Assembly: GCA_026389895.1 (NCBI GenBank)
Contig: JAPLGZ010000307.1
Location: 1 to 51,364, forward strand
DNA: 51,364 nt
Reading direction: 5' to 3'
DNA from: Chloroflexota bacterium
GTDB lineage: Bacteria > Chloroflexota > Anaerolineae > Caldilineales > Caldilineaceae
Each line of letters begins with the position of its first letter. The first letter of the stretch is position 1. The position numbers were made by a program, and so were the translations under genes. The notes beneath the pieces are model-generated. The model saw nothing but the letters and a program-made list of their open reading frames with translations. It ran no database searches and had not been told where the DNA came from. Positions 18,295-26,143 of the stretch are shown one piece after another.

Positions 18295-19305
18295 CTATGC
18301 TTCCCGCTCTTGAATGACAAGCACCGTCACATCATCGCGCTCGCGTGTGAAGTCGCGATAGAGGACGCCAGCTACCAGACTGGGATCGTGAGTGATGAGG
18401 CCGGGATAGTTGGCGAGATCCCAATGGGTCGTTAGACCATCCGAATGCAAGATCAGGCGCGCATTGGCCGACCACGGTGTGGTGAATTCTTGAACTTTAC
18501 GCATTTCATGGCCGACAATCCCATTATGTGAGACTAGGTGCCGGCGTTGGCCACCCTCATTGACTTGCGCGCTGATATTGCCAATGCCAGCAAAATGTAC
18601 GATCTGCTGCGACCAATCCACCTGGGCCACCGCCACCGCCGCACCGCGTGTGCTATGGGCGGCCGCATGGGCAACGGTTAGATAGGCGGCGGGGGCCAAG
18701 GTTGGATGCGTATCCAGAACCTGGGTGATCGTTTGCGCGGCTTTGGCTGCATCTGGGCCATGCCCCAACCCATCGGCCACTACAACTGCATAACCATTCG
18801 CCTGGGGTCTGACGGCCCAACCATCACCGCAAAGTTGTTCGCCCGCTTTGGGCAAGGAGACAACACCCAAGTGGTAGGTGGGCCCGAGTGACGGCGCAGG
18901 CCTGGGCTGCAACCAAAAGCGCGCCAAGATTGCCGTGCCTGTGCCCATCTGGGAATAGAGATCAAACTCAGTTGCCAGCCGGCTGATCGCGCCCAGCCCA
19001 GTGCCAGAACTGCCGGCCGTCGAATAGCCATCGCGCAAAGCTTCGTCAATGTTTACAATGCCTGGCCCACGATCCAGCGCCAGCAATTCCAGCCCTACGT
19101 TCCCGGCTTGCTCTAGAGCTCGGATCACTAATTGACCCTGCGTGGCATGTTTCAGCAAATTCGTCGCTGCTTCGGTAACCACCAGGGCGATTTTACCAAT
19201 TTCCGTCTCGTTGAAATTCAGCTTGTAGGCTATATCACTCATCACACGCCGCACTTCTGCTGTCTGGCTGGCTTCTGTGATGGGGAAACATCGTTGTACT
19301 TGCAT
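18295..19305 (-). CDS. RsbT-like ATPase fused to SpoIIE/RsbX-type phosphatase
   Basis: A 336-residue protein. Residues 1-135 are an anti-sigma/RsbT-type ATPase (N-box TEAATNLLKH, DRGPGI at 78-83, GTGLGAISRL). Residues 145-336 are a PP2C-like SpoIIE domain with metal-binding acidic residues in CGDGW (Asp161) and VADGLGHG (Asp178). In the B. subtilis stressosome RsbX dephosphorylates RsbR and RsbS and resets the complex; this protein most likely does that here. The ATG at 19305 is chosen because AGGA sits 9 nt upstream; in-frame TTG (19353), GTG and ATG (19344) codons lie further upstream without a clear site. The start is 241 bp after rsbT, with a GC hairpin between (19470-19495). Confidence 0.88.
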   Translation of the reverse strand: MQVQRCFPITEASQTAEVRRVMSDIAYKLNFNETEIGKIALVVTEAATNLLKHATQGQLVIRALEQAGNVGLELLALDRGPGIVNIDEALRDGYSTAGSSGTGLGAISRLATEFDLYSQMGTGTAILARFWLQPRPAPSLGPTYHLGVVSLPKAGEQLCGDGWAVRPQANGYAVVVADGLGHGPDAAKAAQTITQVLDTHPTLAPAAYLTVAHAAAHSTRGAAVAVAQVDWSQQIVHFAGIGNISAQVNEGGQRRHLVSHNGIVGHEMRKVQEFTTPWSANARLILHSDGLTTHWDLANYPGLITHDPSLVAGVLYRDFTRERDDVTVLVIQEREA

Positions 19306-19469
19306 AATTTGAGTTCCTGAGTGCAAGATGGGTTCACTGCTCATCCGCACCAATTCTTGATTATTGCTTAGTACAGTGTTCGTTCAGTTAGGCGACCATT
19401 TGTAGATTCGGCTTCGGCTTTTAACTGGACAAGGCCGTTAACCAGTCTTTTGCCAGCCTACTGATCCGG

Positions 19470-19495
19470 CTTGGCGCGGCTTGTCACGCGCCAAG
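19470..19495. terminator. GC-rich hairpin between rsbT and the RsbX-like gene
   Basis: CTTGGCGCG, an 8-nt loop and CGCGCCAAG form a perfect 9-bp stem. No U-run follows on the minus strand, so it would at most attenuate readthrough or mark a processing site within the stressosome operon. Confidence 0.35.
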
Positions 19496-19546
19496 CGTGA
19501 CCTACCTAATACTACGAACTACCGAACTATTCACTTTACGCTATAC

Positions 19547-19951
19547 CTATTTCCAACGCGTAATACTGACCCGTGTGCCCTCACCAGGGCGTGAGAAAAT
19601 TTCAAATTCATTGGACAAGCGCTTTGCGCCGCTTAGCCCCAGGCCCAGACCGCCACCTGTGGTATAGCCATCTTTGAGGGCTAATTCGATATCGAGAATG
19701 CCAGGGCCTTGATCGATAAAGGTGAGGCGTAAGCCCGATCGAATACCCTTCTGCACGATTTCGAGTTGCACCTCGCCGCCACCGCCATACCCAAGGGTAT
19801 TGCGCGCCAATTCACTGGCGGCAGTCACAATTTTGGTCTGATCCACCAGGCTGAACCCCAAGGTAACAGCCCATTGCCGCACCATCTGGCGCACGCGTAC
19901 GACGTCTTCCGAAGAGCGAATCGGCATGACCTCATCGCGCTGAACTGGCAT
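19547..19951 (-). CDS. rsbT: Stressosome serine/threonine kinase RsbT
   Basis: At 134 residues it matches the usual RsbT length. It shows the GHKL ATPase motifs: N-box ASELARN, the G1 box DQGPGI and the glycine-rich lid GGGLGLGLSGAKRL. In the family, RsbT is held by the RsbR/RsbS complex, phosphorylates their STAS domains under stress, leaves and activates a partner (RsbU in Bacillus). No RsbU is present here, so the target is probably one of the adjacent two-component proteins. The ATG at 19951 is fixed by AAGGAG about 8 nt upstream; an in-frame TTG at 19972 is not needed. It overlaps rsbS by 20 bp, so translation is coupled. Confidence 0.93.
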   Translation of the reverse strand: MPVQRDEVMPIRSSEDVVRVRQMVRQWAVTLGFSLVDQTKIVTAASELARNTLGYGGGGEVQLEIVQKGIRSGLRLTFIDQGPGILDIELALKDGYTTGGGLGLGLSGAKRLSNEFEIFSRPGEGTRVSITRWK

Positions 19952-20321
19952 TGGCCATCTCCTTTTGATCAAGCATGGTCCTCAATAATTTCATGCCTGA
20001 ATCCACATTCAAGGCTGTACGCACCCCTGGCAGCGATAAGCCCAATTCAACTAGTGTGATCGCCACGGCTGGTTGCATCCCGACAACGACCGTTTCGGCA
20101 TCCAGCACCCGCGCCATAGCAGCAATGTTGCCAATCATGCGCCCAATAAAAGAGTCTACAATTTCTAGCGAAGAGATATCCATCAAGACACCCAGCGCCT
20201 GCGTCTTGACGATTCGCTCTGTTAGATCATCCTGCAATGTCATGACTAACTGATCATGCATATCTACCTGAATCGTAACCAGAAGAAAATCTCCCAGTTT
20301 GAGAATCGGAATTCGTTCCAT
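19932..20321 (-). CDS. rsbS: Stressosome scaffold/antagonist RsbS
   Basis: A single-domain STAS protein of 129 residues. The N-terminus ERIPILKLGDFLLV and the segment VDSFIGR match the B. subtilis RsbS pattern; Ser57 of VDS aligns with its phosphorylated Ser59. With RsbR it should form the icosahedral stressosome core that sequesters RsbT. The ribosome site GGAG lies 8 nt before the ATG. It is 73 bp downstream of rsbR and overlaps rsbT, the canonical R-S-T order. Confidence 0.94.
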   Translation of the reverse strand: MERIPILKLGDFLLVTIQVDMHDQLVMTLQDDLTERIVKTQALGVLMDISSLEIVDSFIGRMIGNIAAMARVLDAETVVVGMQPAVAITLVELGLSLPGVRTALNVDSGMKLLRTMLDQKEMANASSAR

Positions 20322-20394
20322 TGTCTGGCTCCATGTAAGGAGTGATGTGTCGTCCTTGATCTGTGAAGAATTTTGATGACACAGGAATGATCAC

Positions 20395-21258
20395 TTATTT
20401 GTTCGCTCGTGTGAAAGTGGCGCCTGTCCGTTGTAGGGCGATGGCAAAAGCGGCGGCAAGCGTCGCCTTTGTCGTCACGGCCGAGAGATCGACGCCAAGA
20501 TGGACAATGGTTTGGGCGATCTGAGGGCGGATGCCGCTGATAATACAATCTGCTCCCATCAAGCGCGCCGCCGCTACAGTTTTGAGCAGATGCTGGGCCA
20601 CCAAGGTGTCTACGGTAGGCACGCCCGTGATATCAATAATCGCAATGCTGGCGCCTGTATCGACAATCTTTTGCAAGAGATTTTCCATCACCACCTGGGT
20701 GCGGGCGCTATCTAGCGTGCCGATCAAGGGCAGGGCCAGAATATTTTCCCACAATTGCACAACCGGCGTAGAAAGCTCCAGCAATTCTTGCTGCTGGCGG
20801 GCAATCACGTCTTCACGGCTCTTTTGATAGACTTCCACCGTGTAGAGCCCCAGTTGATCGAGCAACAGATTGGTGGTCCAGATATCTTCTGCCAGAAGAT
20901 CGGGTTGCTTTTCTAACTCTTTGCGTAAGCGTGTCAAAAGCGGTTTCTTGAGCGACAAGACGAAAGTAGCCGTTTCGGCTGGGTTAAAACCCTGTTGGGC
21001 GCGTGTGTTAGAGATGTTCGCCAGCAATTCGCGCACCGGCAACCATTCCGGCGTGTTTGTATCGGTGAGACTGCCATGTTGCACGGCGTTGCGCAAACTG
21101 TTCATCAACTGGCGCGATTGTTCGCGGAGTTCTGCTTCTTTTAGCAGACCAGTGCGCCGAGTTGCCGTTGATAATTGGTTGTTAAGCCAATCGGTTAGCA
21201 GCTCTTGTTCATATTGCTTGAGTAGTTCAGGAAAATAACTTTGGCTATTGATCGTCAT
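20395..21258 (-). CDS. rsbR: Stressosome sensor protein RsbR (RsbRD-like)
   Basis: A 287-residue RsbR paralogue. The N-terminal domain (about 1-150) is helical, of RsbRD_N/RsbU_N-like appearance and not a globin or PAS domain. A linker helix (EDVIARQQQELLELSTPVVQ) leads to a C-terminal STAS domain (about 165-280) with DITGVPTVDT; Thr218 sits at the position of the phosphorylated Ser of RsbS, and Thr250 in RPQIAQT is a second candidate. The N-terminal domain should protrude from the stressosome as sensory turret; its signal is unknown. It is the first gene of the rsbR-S-T run, with AAAGGG upstream of the ATG. Only one RsbR is present, so any signal diversity probably comes from the kinases nearby. 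Confidence 0.92.
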   Translation of the reverse strand: MTINSQSYFPELLKQYEQELLTDWLNNQLSTATRRTGLLKEAELREQSRQLMNSLRNAVQHGSLTDTNTPEWLPVRELLANISNTRAQQGFNPAETATFVLSLKKPLLTRLRKELEKQPDLLAEDIWTTNLLLDQLGLYTVEVYQKSREDVIARQQQELLELSTPVVQLWENILALPLIGTLDSARTQVVMENLLQKIVDTGASIAIIDITGVPTVDTLVAQHLLKTVAAARLMGADCIISGIRPQIAQTIVHLGVDLSAVTTKATLAAAFAIALQRTGATFTRANK

Positions 21259-21393
21259 CTGCGGTGCCCTTTATTCAAAAGTAATGATTAATTTGCTTGT
21301 TTTATGGCCTGGCCAGCCGGCTATCATCTTTGGCGCACGTTCCAGATTCTGCCACCATGCATCCCCAAAGGCCAAAATCTTGGTTTCTGTACT

Positions 21394-21816
21394 TTAGGGT
21401 AAGTTCTCTTTCTGTTGGAGCTTTTTATGCATACGTTCGCTCAAATATTGTTTTCCACTAAGCACCGCATAGATCGCATCGATGAGCACCTCCGGCGCTT
21501 GTTCTTTCATAATATACCCGCGTGCCCCAGCCGCGAGCACCCCTTCGACCAAGAGGGCTTCCTCGTGTCCCGAAATGACAAGCATGAGCAGATCTGGCTG
21601 CGTCACTTTTAAGTGGCGCACAAGATCGACACCGCTCATGCCAGGCAGCGACACATCAATGAGGACAAGATCGGGCGCGCAGATCGGAATTGTTATGAGT
21701 GCATCTTCGCCAGAGGCCGCCTCACCACAAACTTCTAGATCAAGCTTACGCTTGATCAGTGAAATGTATCCGCGGCGGATTACGGCATGATCTTCGACAA
21801 TAAAGATTTTACCCAC
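21394..21816 (-). CDS. NarL-type receiver protein without HTH output
   Basis: A 140-residue protein beginning with GTG at 21816, where AAGGAA is positioned 8 nt upstream and the receiver fold starts immediately (GKIFIVEDHAVIRRG). The longer in-frame extension to 21921 has no homologous look. The phospho-acceptor is Asp54 in LVLIDVSLPGMSG, followed by VISGHEE and the Lys of YIMKEQAP. This is the receiver half of NarL/FixJ regulators, but the protein stops after the LSERMHKKL helix, with no LuxR-type HTH. It therefore cannot bind DNA by itself and probably acts by protein contact. A HisKA_3 kinase, the usual partner class, lies at 628-1770. It is 135 bp upstream of rsbR and could be co-transcribed with it. 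Confidence 0.85.
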   Translation of the reverse strand: MGKIFIVEDHAVIRRGYISLIKRKLDLEVCGEAASGEDALITIPICAPDLVLIDVSLPGMSGVDLVRHLKVTQPDLLMLVISGHEEALLVEGVLAAGARGYIMKEQAPEVLIDAIYAVLSGKQYLSERMHKKLQQKENLP

Positions 21817-21972
21817 AGAATTTATTCCTTTTTTACATGCTGCGCCACCAGAAACTAGCTCCTGGTGTATCGAGTGGATAAGCTGGGGCCAATCAAAATG
21901 TGTGCTCAATCTATCAGTCAAAGCGACTCTGCTGTTTTAGACACCACATTCCCTTAAAAACCCTCGATCGGT

Positions 21973-22431
21973 TTACATGAAGAATGTAGAATTATTTTGG
22001 ACTTTGAGAGGAAATTCCACCACGCGCTCATAAGACGTGAACAGAGTGACGATATCGCTAAAATCTCGATCGATATTGGATTTGAGTAGATAGCCTGCGA
22101 TCTGCTCGTTGTAGGCGGCCATCTTGTCGGCTTCACGATTCGATGTGGTCAGCACAAAAACAATGCTCTGACACAATTCGGCATCTTGCCGCAATGCTTT
22201 TAAGAACTCGATGCCATTCATGCGTGGCATATTAATATCTAGTAAGATCAGATAAGGCCGCGGTAAACGAGGATGACCTGCTTCTCCACGTAGGATGCCT
22301 AGGGCCTCTATGCCGTCGGGGACAACGGTAAAGGGATTGGCGATTTTTTGTCGTTTAAAGGCCCGCACAATCGCTTCTGCATCGATCTCATCATCTTCCA
22401 CTAGTAAAATTTGCACAGTCTTATCGGACAT
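21973..22431 (-). CDS. Rcp1-type CheY-like response regulator (copy 2)
   Basis: A 152-residue lone receiver with LLVEDDEID, phospho-acceptor Asp65 in LILLDINMPRMNG, VLTTS and the Lys of YLLKS. It is a clear paralogue of the receiver at 1767-2207; they share long blocks such as VVPDGIEA and AAYNEQIAGY and diverge in the last 15 residues. The ribosome site AAGGGGG lies just before the ATG. It follows the REC-PAS-GAF kinase by 178 bp, the kinase/Rcp1 order also seen at the other end of the island, so it is the probable phosphoryl acceptor of that kinase. Confidence 0.9.
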   Translation of the reverse strand: MSDKTVQILLVEDDEIDAEAIVRAFKRQKIANPFTVVPDGIEALGILRGEAGHPRLPRPYLILLDINMPRMNGIEFLKALRQDAELCQSIVFVLTTSNREADKMAAYNEQIAGYLLKSNIDRDFSDIVTLFTSYERVVEFPLKVQNNSTFFM

Positions 22432-22609
22432 AGGTCCCCCTTCGTTTCAGTGAACAACTGGCGAGTATCTAGGATTTTTCGCCCTTATCGTTTATCTGTG
22501 TCGCCGTTACTGGCTTGCCTGCGTTCAATAAAGCCGCGGATTGTAATAATAGCACAATTTTAGCATTATGTACTGTAAGTTTATCTCATCAATTCGTCTG
22601 ACCTTTTGC

Positions 22610-25108
22610 TTACGTTACCTTGGGCCAAATAAAACGGAAGGTGGCTCCGCGTCCTTGACCAGATGCGACGGTGATGACGCCCCCGCGATTTTCAATGAGC
22701 TTTTTGACGACGGCCAGACCCATCCCACTGCCTTCTATTTTATCACGCGGCTGTAAGGTCTGGAACATCTGGAAGATCCGTTTATGGGCTATTTCAGGGA
22801 TGCCGGGACCATCATCGGCCACGCTGAATTCAACGGCATCCTTCAGGTCGTGGGCCGTGACATGTATATTGCCATCTGTGCGGTCATGATGTTTGATCGC
22901 GTTGTCGAGCAAGTTTCGCAAGATCATCTCCAATGGCACGCGTTGGGTGAGCAACACCGGCATCTCCTTTTCGATGGTAATGCGGAAATCTGCAGGCAAT
23001 GGGAGCATGCGGATCAGATCGGCGACGAGCGCTGCCGTATCCACTGATTCGGATTTGTCCTGTTGGCGACCCGCCTGTGCATAGGTTAGCAGATCGTCAA
23101 GTAGTTTTTGCATTCGTTTGATCCGCCCGCGCAGTTTGAGCAAATATTCCTGCGCAGTGGGCGACAGCCTACTATTGGGGTCCTCATCAATCCAACTGGC
23201 CAAATTGTTGATGGCACGCAGTGGGGCTTTGAGGTCATGCGAAGCGATGTAGGCGAATTGATCAAGCTCCTGGTTGCGGCGCATCAATTCGTCGGTGCGT
23301 TCGGCCACGCGCTGCTCTAAGGTCTCGTTGAGCGCCCTTAGTTCGATTTCCTGATGTTTGTGCGCGGTGATGTCGTAGTTGACGCCAATCGCACGCACGG
23401 GCTGGCCTTGATCGTCACGGATGACCGTGCCATGCCCACCCAACCAACGCACTTCGCCATCTGGGCGCACAATGCGAAAGGTCGCTTGATAATCTTCACC
23501 TTGTTCTAATAGCGCATTGAGCTTATAAATCTGAGCGGCGCGGTCTTCGGGGTGGATATGCGCGAGGAGTGTGTCGAGTTGGAGGTCTGTTGTTTGTGGA
23601 TCAAGCCCAACCAATTCGTATTCATGTTCGTCCCAGGTGATCTGGTTGGCTGCGAAGTGCCAATCCCAGGTGCCCATATCGCCAGCCTGTAGCGCCAAAC
23701 GTAGCCGTTCCTCATTCGCCTTCACCGTCCAAGTGGCGTGGGCGCTTTCGATGGCCGGCCAAAAACGGGTGGCTATCGTCTCTAGCAGGACCACCTCATC
23801 GTCGCGCCAACGGCGCGGCTTGGCGGCTGTCACCATAAGCATGGCCACCGAGCAACCTTCGTGCCGACAGGGCACGGCGAGTAAACTCTGGGTCTGAAGC
23901 TGGGCCACGTCTGCTGAGACAGTCGATGTGGCGTCGATCAAAACAGTATGGCCAGCCTGGACTTCAGCCAGCATGGTTGGTGTCACGAGTGCTGCCAGTT
24001 GTTCATTCGCTAGGTCATTCGGCAAGGTCTGCTGCCAATCAAGTGGGCAACTGTTGGCGGGGACGGTTTGGTTCAGAATATAAAAAATGCTGCGGTCTAC
24101 CTTTAGATGCAGGCGCAACCTGCTGAGAATAAGCGTGATCAGCGCCCGAGGATCAGACAACATGCGAAATTGGTCGCCTACAGCAACCAGAAATTGTTCG
24201 TTGAGTTCGGCTCGTTTACGGGCGTCGATATCGGTGGAAGTGCCAAACCACTGAATAATTCTGCCCTGCGGATCTTGAATCGGCGCACCGCGTTCTAAGT
24301 GCCAACCATAAATGCCATCGGCACGGCGCAGCCGAACTTCGCTCTCATAGGGTTCGCCGGTCTGGAGTGAGTGTATCCATATAGCGTAGTTTGACGCCAG
24401 GTCGTCGGGATGGATTGCCGGCCATAATCCTTGCTCTAGGGTGGCGGCTAGCGTCATCCCCGAATAGGCGAGCCAGCGTTGATTCACATAATTTAAGTGA
24501 CCAGCCGCATCTGTGCTCCAAACAATTTGGGGCATGGCATCGGCTAGTTGCCGAAAGTAGACCGCACTGATCTGTAATGCTTGGCTGGCTTGTTCGCTGG
24601 TGGGGGGTGCTTGCGCTGGCTTGTTGACAGGCAGGATCTGCCTTGCCTGTCGCCGCTGCCATCTTTGTGTCGCAGCAAACCGCTCCAGCGCAGCAAGCAC
24701 CATGTGGCGCAAAGATTCGGCCGTAGGCTGCGACTTATCAAGGATATCTTGGACGCCAGCGGCAAAGGCTTGTGCTATAAGCTCATCATCCAGGCCGTTG
24801 GTCAAAAGTAGCACTGGCGCAGGTAAAGAGCCGGTTTCGCCTTGCCAGTGCTGCAAAATTTCTAAATAAGGCAGATCAGACAGGTGGCGGCTAAGTAAAA
24901 TGATGTCGGGTGGCGTTGGTGAGGGTGGCGCATTTACAGCTGCAGACATTGACGTTGATCGATAATATTGAAGCCCAGCCGCTCCGCTTGTGGCTTCAGA
25001 AAAGAAAAAGGGCTGCACCAAACTTTGGCGTAAGCTGTGCATGATCCTGGTGCGATCCTCAGCAACGTCATCAATGAGGAGGATGTGTAGTCCGCCAGCT
25101 GATACCAT
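22610..25108 (-). CDS. Pseudo-receiver/PAS/GAF/PAS sensor histidine kinase
   Basis: An 832-residue kinase. Residues 8-140 have a receiver fold (ILLIDDVAED), but the phospho-acceptor is Ser73 (IILLSRHLSD) and a Ser/Pro-rich insert precedes it, so this is a pseudo-receiver. Next come PAS (about 185-300), GAF (about 310-470), PAS (480-610), a coiled coil, HisKA with ASHDLKAPLRA and HATPase_c (NLLDNAIKHH, DDGPGI, GSGMGLAVVKK). The ATG at 25108 has GAGGAG 4 nt upstream and begins right at the receiver fold; an in-frame start at 25153 is less likely. It is the first gene of the 25-kb signalling island on the minus strand. The upstream leader contains CTCCTC able to pair with the ribosome site. Confidence 0.9.
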   Translation of the reverse strand: MVSAGGLHILLIDDVAEDRTRIMHSLRQSLVQPFFFSEATSGAAGLQYYRSTSMSAAVNAPPSPTPPDIILLSRHLSDLPYLEILQHWQGETGSLPAPVLLLTNGLDDELIAQAFAAGVQDILDKSQPTAESLRHMVLAALERFAATQRWQRRQARQILPVNKPAQAPPTSEQASQALQISAVYFRQLADAMPQIVWSTDAAGHLNYVNQRWLAYSGMTLAATLEQGLWPAIHPDDLASNYAIWIHSLQTGEPYESEVRLRRADGIYGWHLERGAPIQDPQGRIIQWFGTSTDIDARKRAELNEQFLVAVGDQFRMLSDPRALITLILSRLRLHLKVDRSIFYILNQTVPANSCPLDWQQTLPNDLANEQLAALVTPTMLAEVQAGHTVLIDATSTVSADVAQLQTQSLLAVPCRHEGCSVAMLMVTAAKPRRWRDDEVVLLETIATRFWPAIESAHATWTVKANEERLRLALQAGDMGTWDWHFAANQITWDEHEYELVGLDPQTTDLQLDTLLAHIHPEDRAAQIYKLNALLEQGEDYQATFRIVRPDGEVRWLGGHGTVIRDDQGQPVRAIGVNYDITAHKHQEIELRALNETLEQRVAERTDELMRRNQELDQFAYIASHDLKAPLRAINNLASWIDEDPNSRLSPTAQEYLLKLRGRIKRMQKLLDDLLTYAQAGRQQDKSESVDTAALVADLIRMLPLPADFRITIEKEMPVLLTQRVPLEMILRNLLDNAIKHHDRTDGNIHVTAHDLKDAVEFSVADDGPGIPEIAHKRIFQMFQTLQPRDKIEGSGMGLAVVKKLIENRGGVITVASGQGRGATFRFIWPKVT

Positions 25109-25112
25109 AGTT

Positions 25113-25144
25113 CTCCTCTTTTTGTCTCCTCTTTCACTGAGGAG
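25113..25144 (-). promoter_or_regulatory. Possible ribosome-site-masking leader hairpin
   Basis: On the minus strand CTCCTC (25144-25139) is followed by GAGGAG (25131-25126) and again by GAGGAG (25118-25113), which is the ribosome site 4 nt before the ATG at 25108. The CTCCTC could pair with either GAGGAG, giving two alternative structures, one masking and one freeing the site. This is seen as sequence only; no aptamer-like domain was recognised. Confidence 0.3.
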
Positions 25145-25390
25145 ATCGAACACCTTATTCAGTTACTGATGAACAAATCATGCAAAGTCACGACCGACTC
25201 ACTCAGATCGATGAACGACAGGCGACGTAGAAGCGGCTTGACTTTAGAAAAAGGGGCAGAGTTTTGGCAAGCCATGATTGGGCTACTAGGGAACTTAGTC
25301 GCCTCGGCGACTTCTTGTGCTGTCGGCCCAAAATTTTAACCCTGGGGCTGGGCGCTCAAAGCCACACCAGTAATCGAGCTGCTCAAGTTG

Positions 25391-25491
25391 TTAGAGCGCA
25401 AACTTAGATTGACCGGTAGCACGAACCTGCGCCACCGACAAATCAGACCAGATTTGCTAATGGCGCAGGTTCGTCAATCGCCTTGCTCTAA
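25391..25491. repeat. Nested inverted repeat of about 100 bp
   Basis: Three arm pairs nest in order: TTAGAGC (25391-25397) with GCTCTAA (25485-25491), GATTGAC (about 25408-25414) with GTCAATC (25473-25479), and ACGAACCTGCGCCA (25421-25434) with TGGCGCAGGTTCGT (25461-25474). It lies directly downstream of the ferritin-like gene's end on the opposite side from its start, and may act as a structured 3' end or be a degenerate MITE. Confidence 0.5.
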
Positions 25492-25534
25492 AATTTTAGG
25501 CATCTGAATCTATCGGCTAACGCTCTACACCGAG

Positions 25535-26143
25535 CTAGGCCCGCTGTTTAATATGATCGGCGCTCCAGGCTTCTTGTGTATTGCGCTTGGCTTCTTGGCC
25601 ACTGCTCATGCTTAAGCCAGGGTGATCTTCCAGCAGCTCGCGCGTGACGATCTGCGGAATTACCTGGTTAATTTGTGTGACCAGTGGCGTGATATCTTTA
25701 AGATTGCGCAGCGCCACATCGGCGGTTGTACGGTCATTTAAACCCAAAGCCGTGGTGTGCAACATTGTATAGCTAATGGCGGCCAGGTTGAGCGCGGTAT
25801 AGTCATCGCGTAACATCCGAGACACTTGTTTGCTGCGCACTTTGTCATACAGACCGGCCATCACACCAAGGGTGGAAGTAACGGCATCTTTAATCCCCGC
25901 ACCACCGCCGCCTAGCTGTTCCTCGTGCTTTTCTAATTGGCTGATGTGACTTTGTAGAACCATCGCGATCTGGCTGACGAGTTCACGCGCTTCCGGTTGC
26001 TCTTTTACGCTTTCATCATCAATCTGACGTTTGACCGCTTCCTGAATATGTTTTTCAGTCGCAATCATATCGCTCACATAATGTTGGATCGTCTCTTTGC
26101 GATCATCCATGGTCTCCATCTTGTTTTGCTGCGTCTTCGTCAT
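25535..26143 (-). CDS. Ferritin-like (DUF892/YciE-like) helical protein
   Basis: A 202-residue, strongly helical protein without signal peptide. The segments TIQHYVSDMIATEKHIQEAV and DDYTALNLAAISYTMLHTTA resemble ferritin-like/DUF892 proteins, in which helices with Glu and His carry or once carried a metal site. Such proteins are often stress-induced, but the substrate is unknown. The start has AAAGGAT about 10 nt upstream; Met9 and Met12 are alternative starts. It is the first gene upstream of the signalling island on the same strand, so it may be a stress effector of the system or simply a neighbour. Confidence 0.6.
   Translation of the reverse strand: MTKTQQNKMETMDDRKETIQHYVSDMIATEKHIQEAVKRQIDDESVKEQPEARELVSQIAMVLQSHISQLEKHEEQLGGGGAGIKDAVTSTLGVMAGLYDKVRSKQVSRMLRDDYTALNLAAISYTMLHTTALGLNDRTTADVALRNLKDITPLVTQINQVIPQIVTRELLEDHPGLSMSSGQEAKRNTQEAWSADHIKQRA

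Larger units (their letters stand above)
25109..25534. other. Gene-free leader of the signalling island
   Basis: No coding frame is supported. Nearest the kinase start is a possible ribosome-site-sequestering leader (25113-25144). Farther upstream a nested inverted repeat occupies 25391-25491. The promoter of the island should lie here, but no confident -35/-10 pair was found. Confidence 0.5.
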
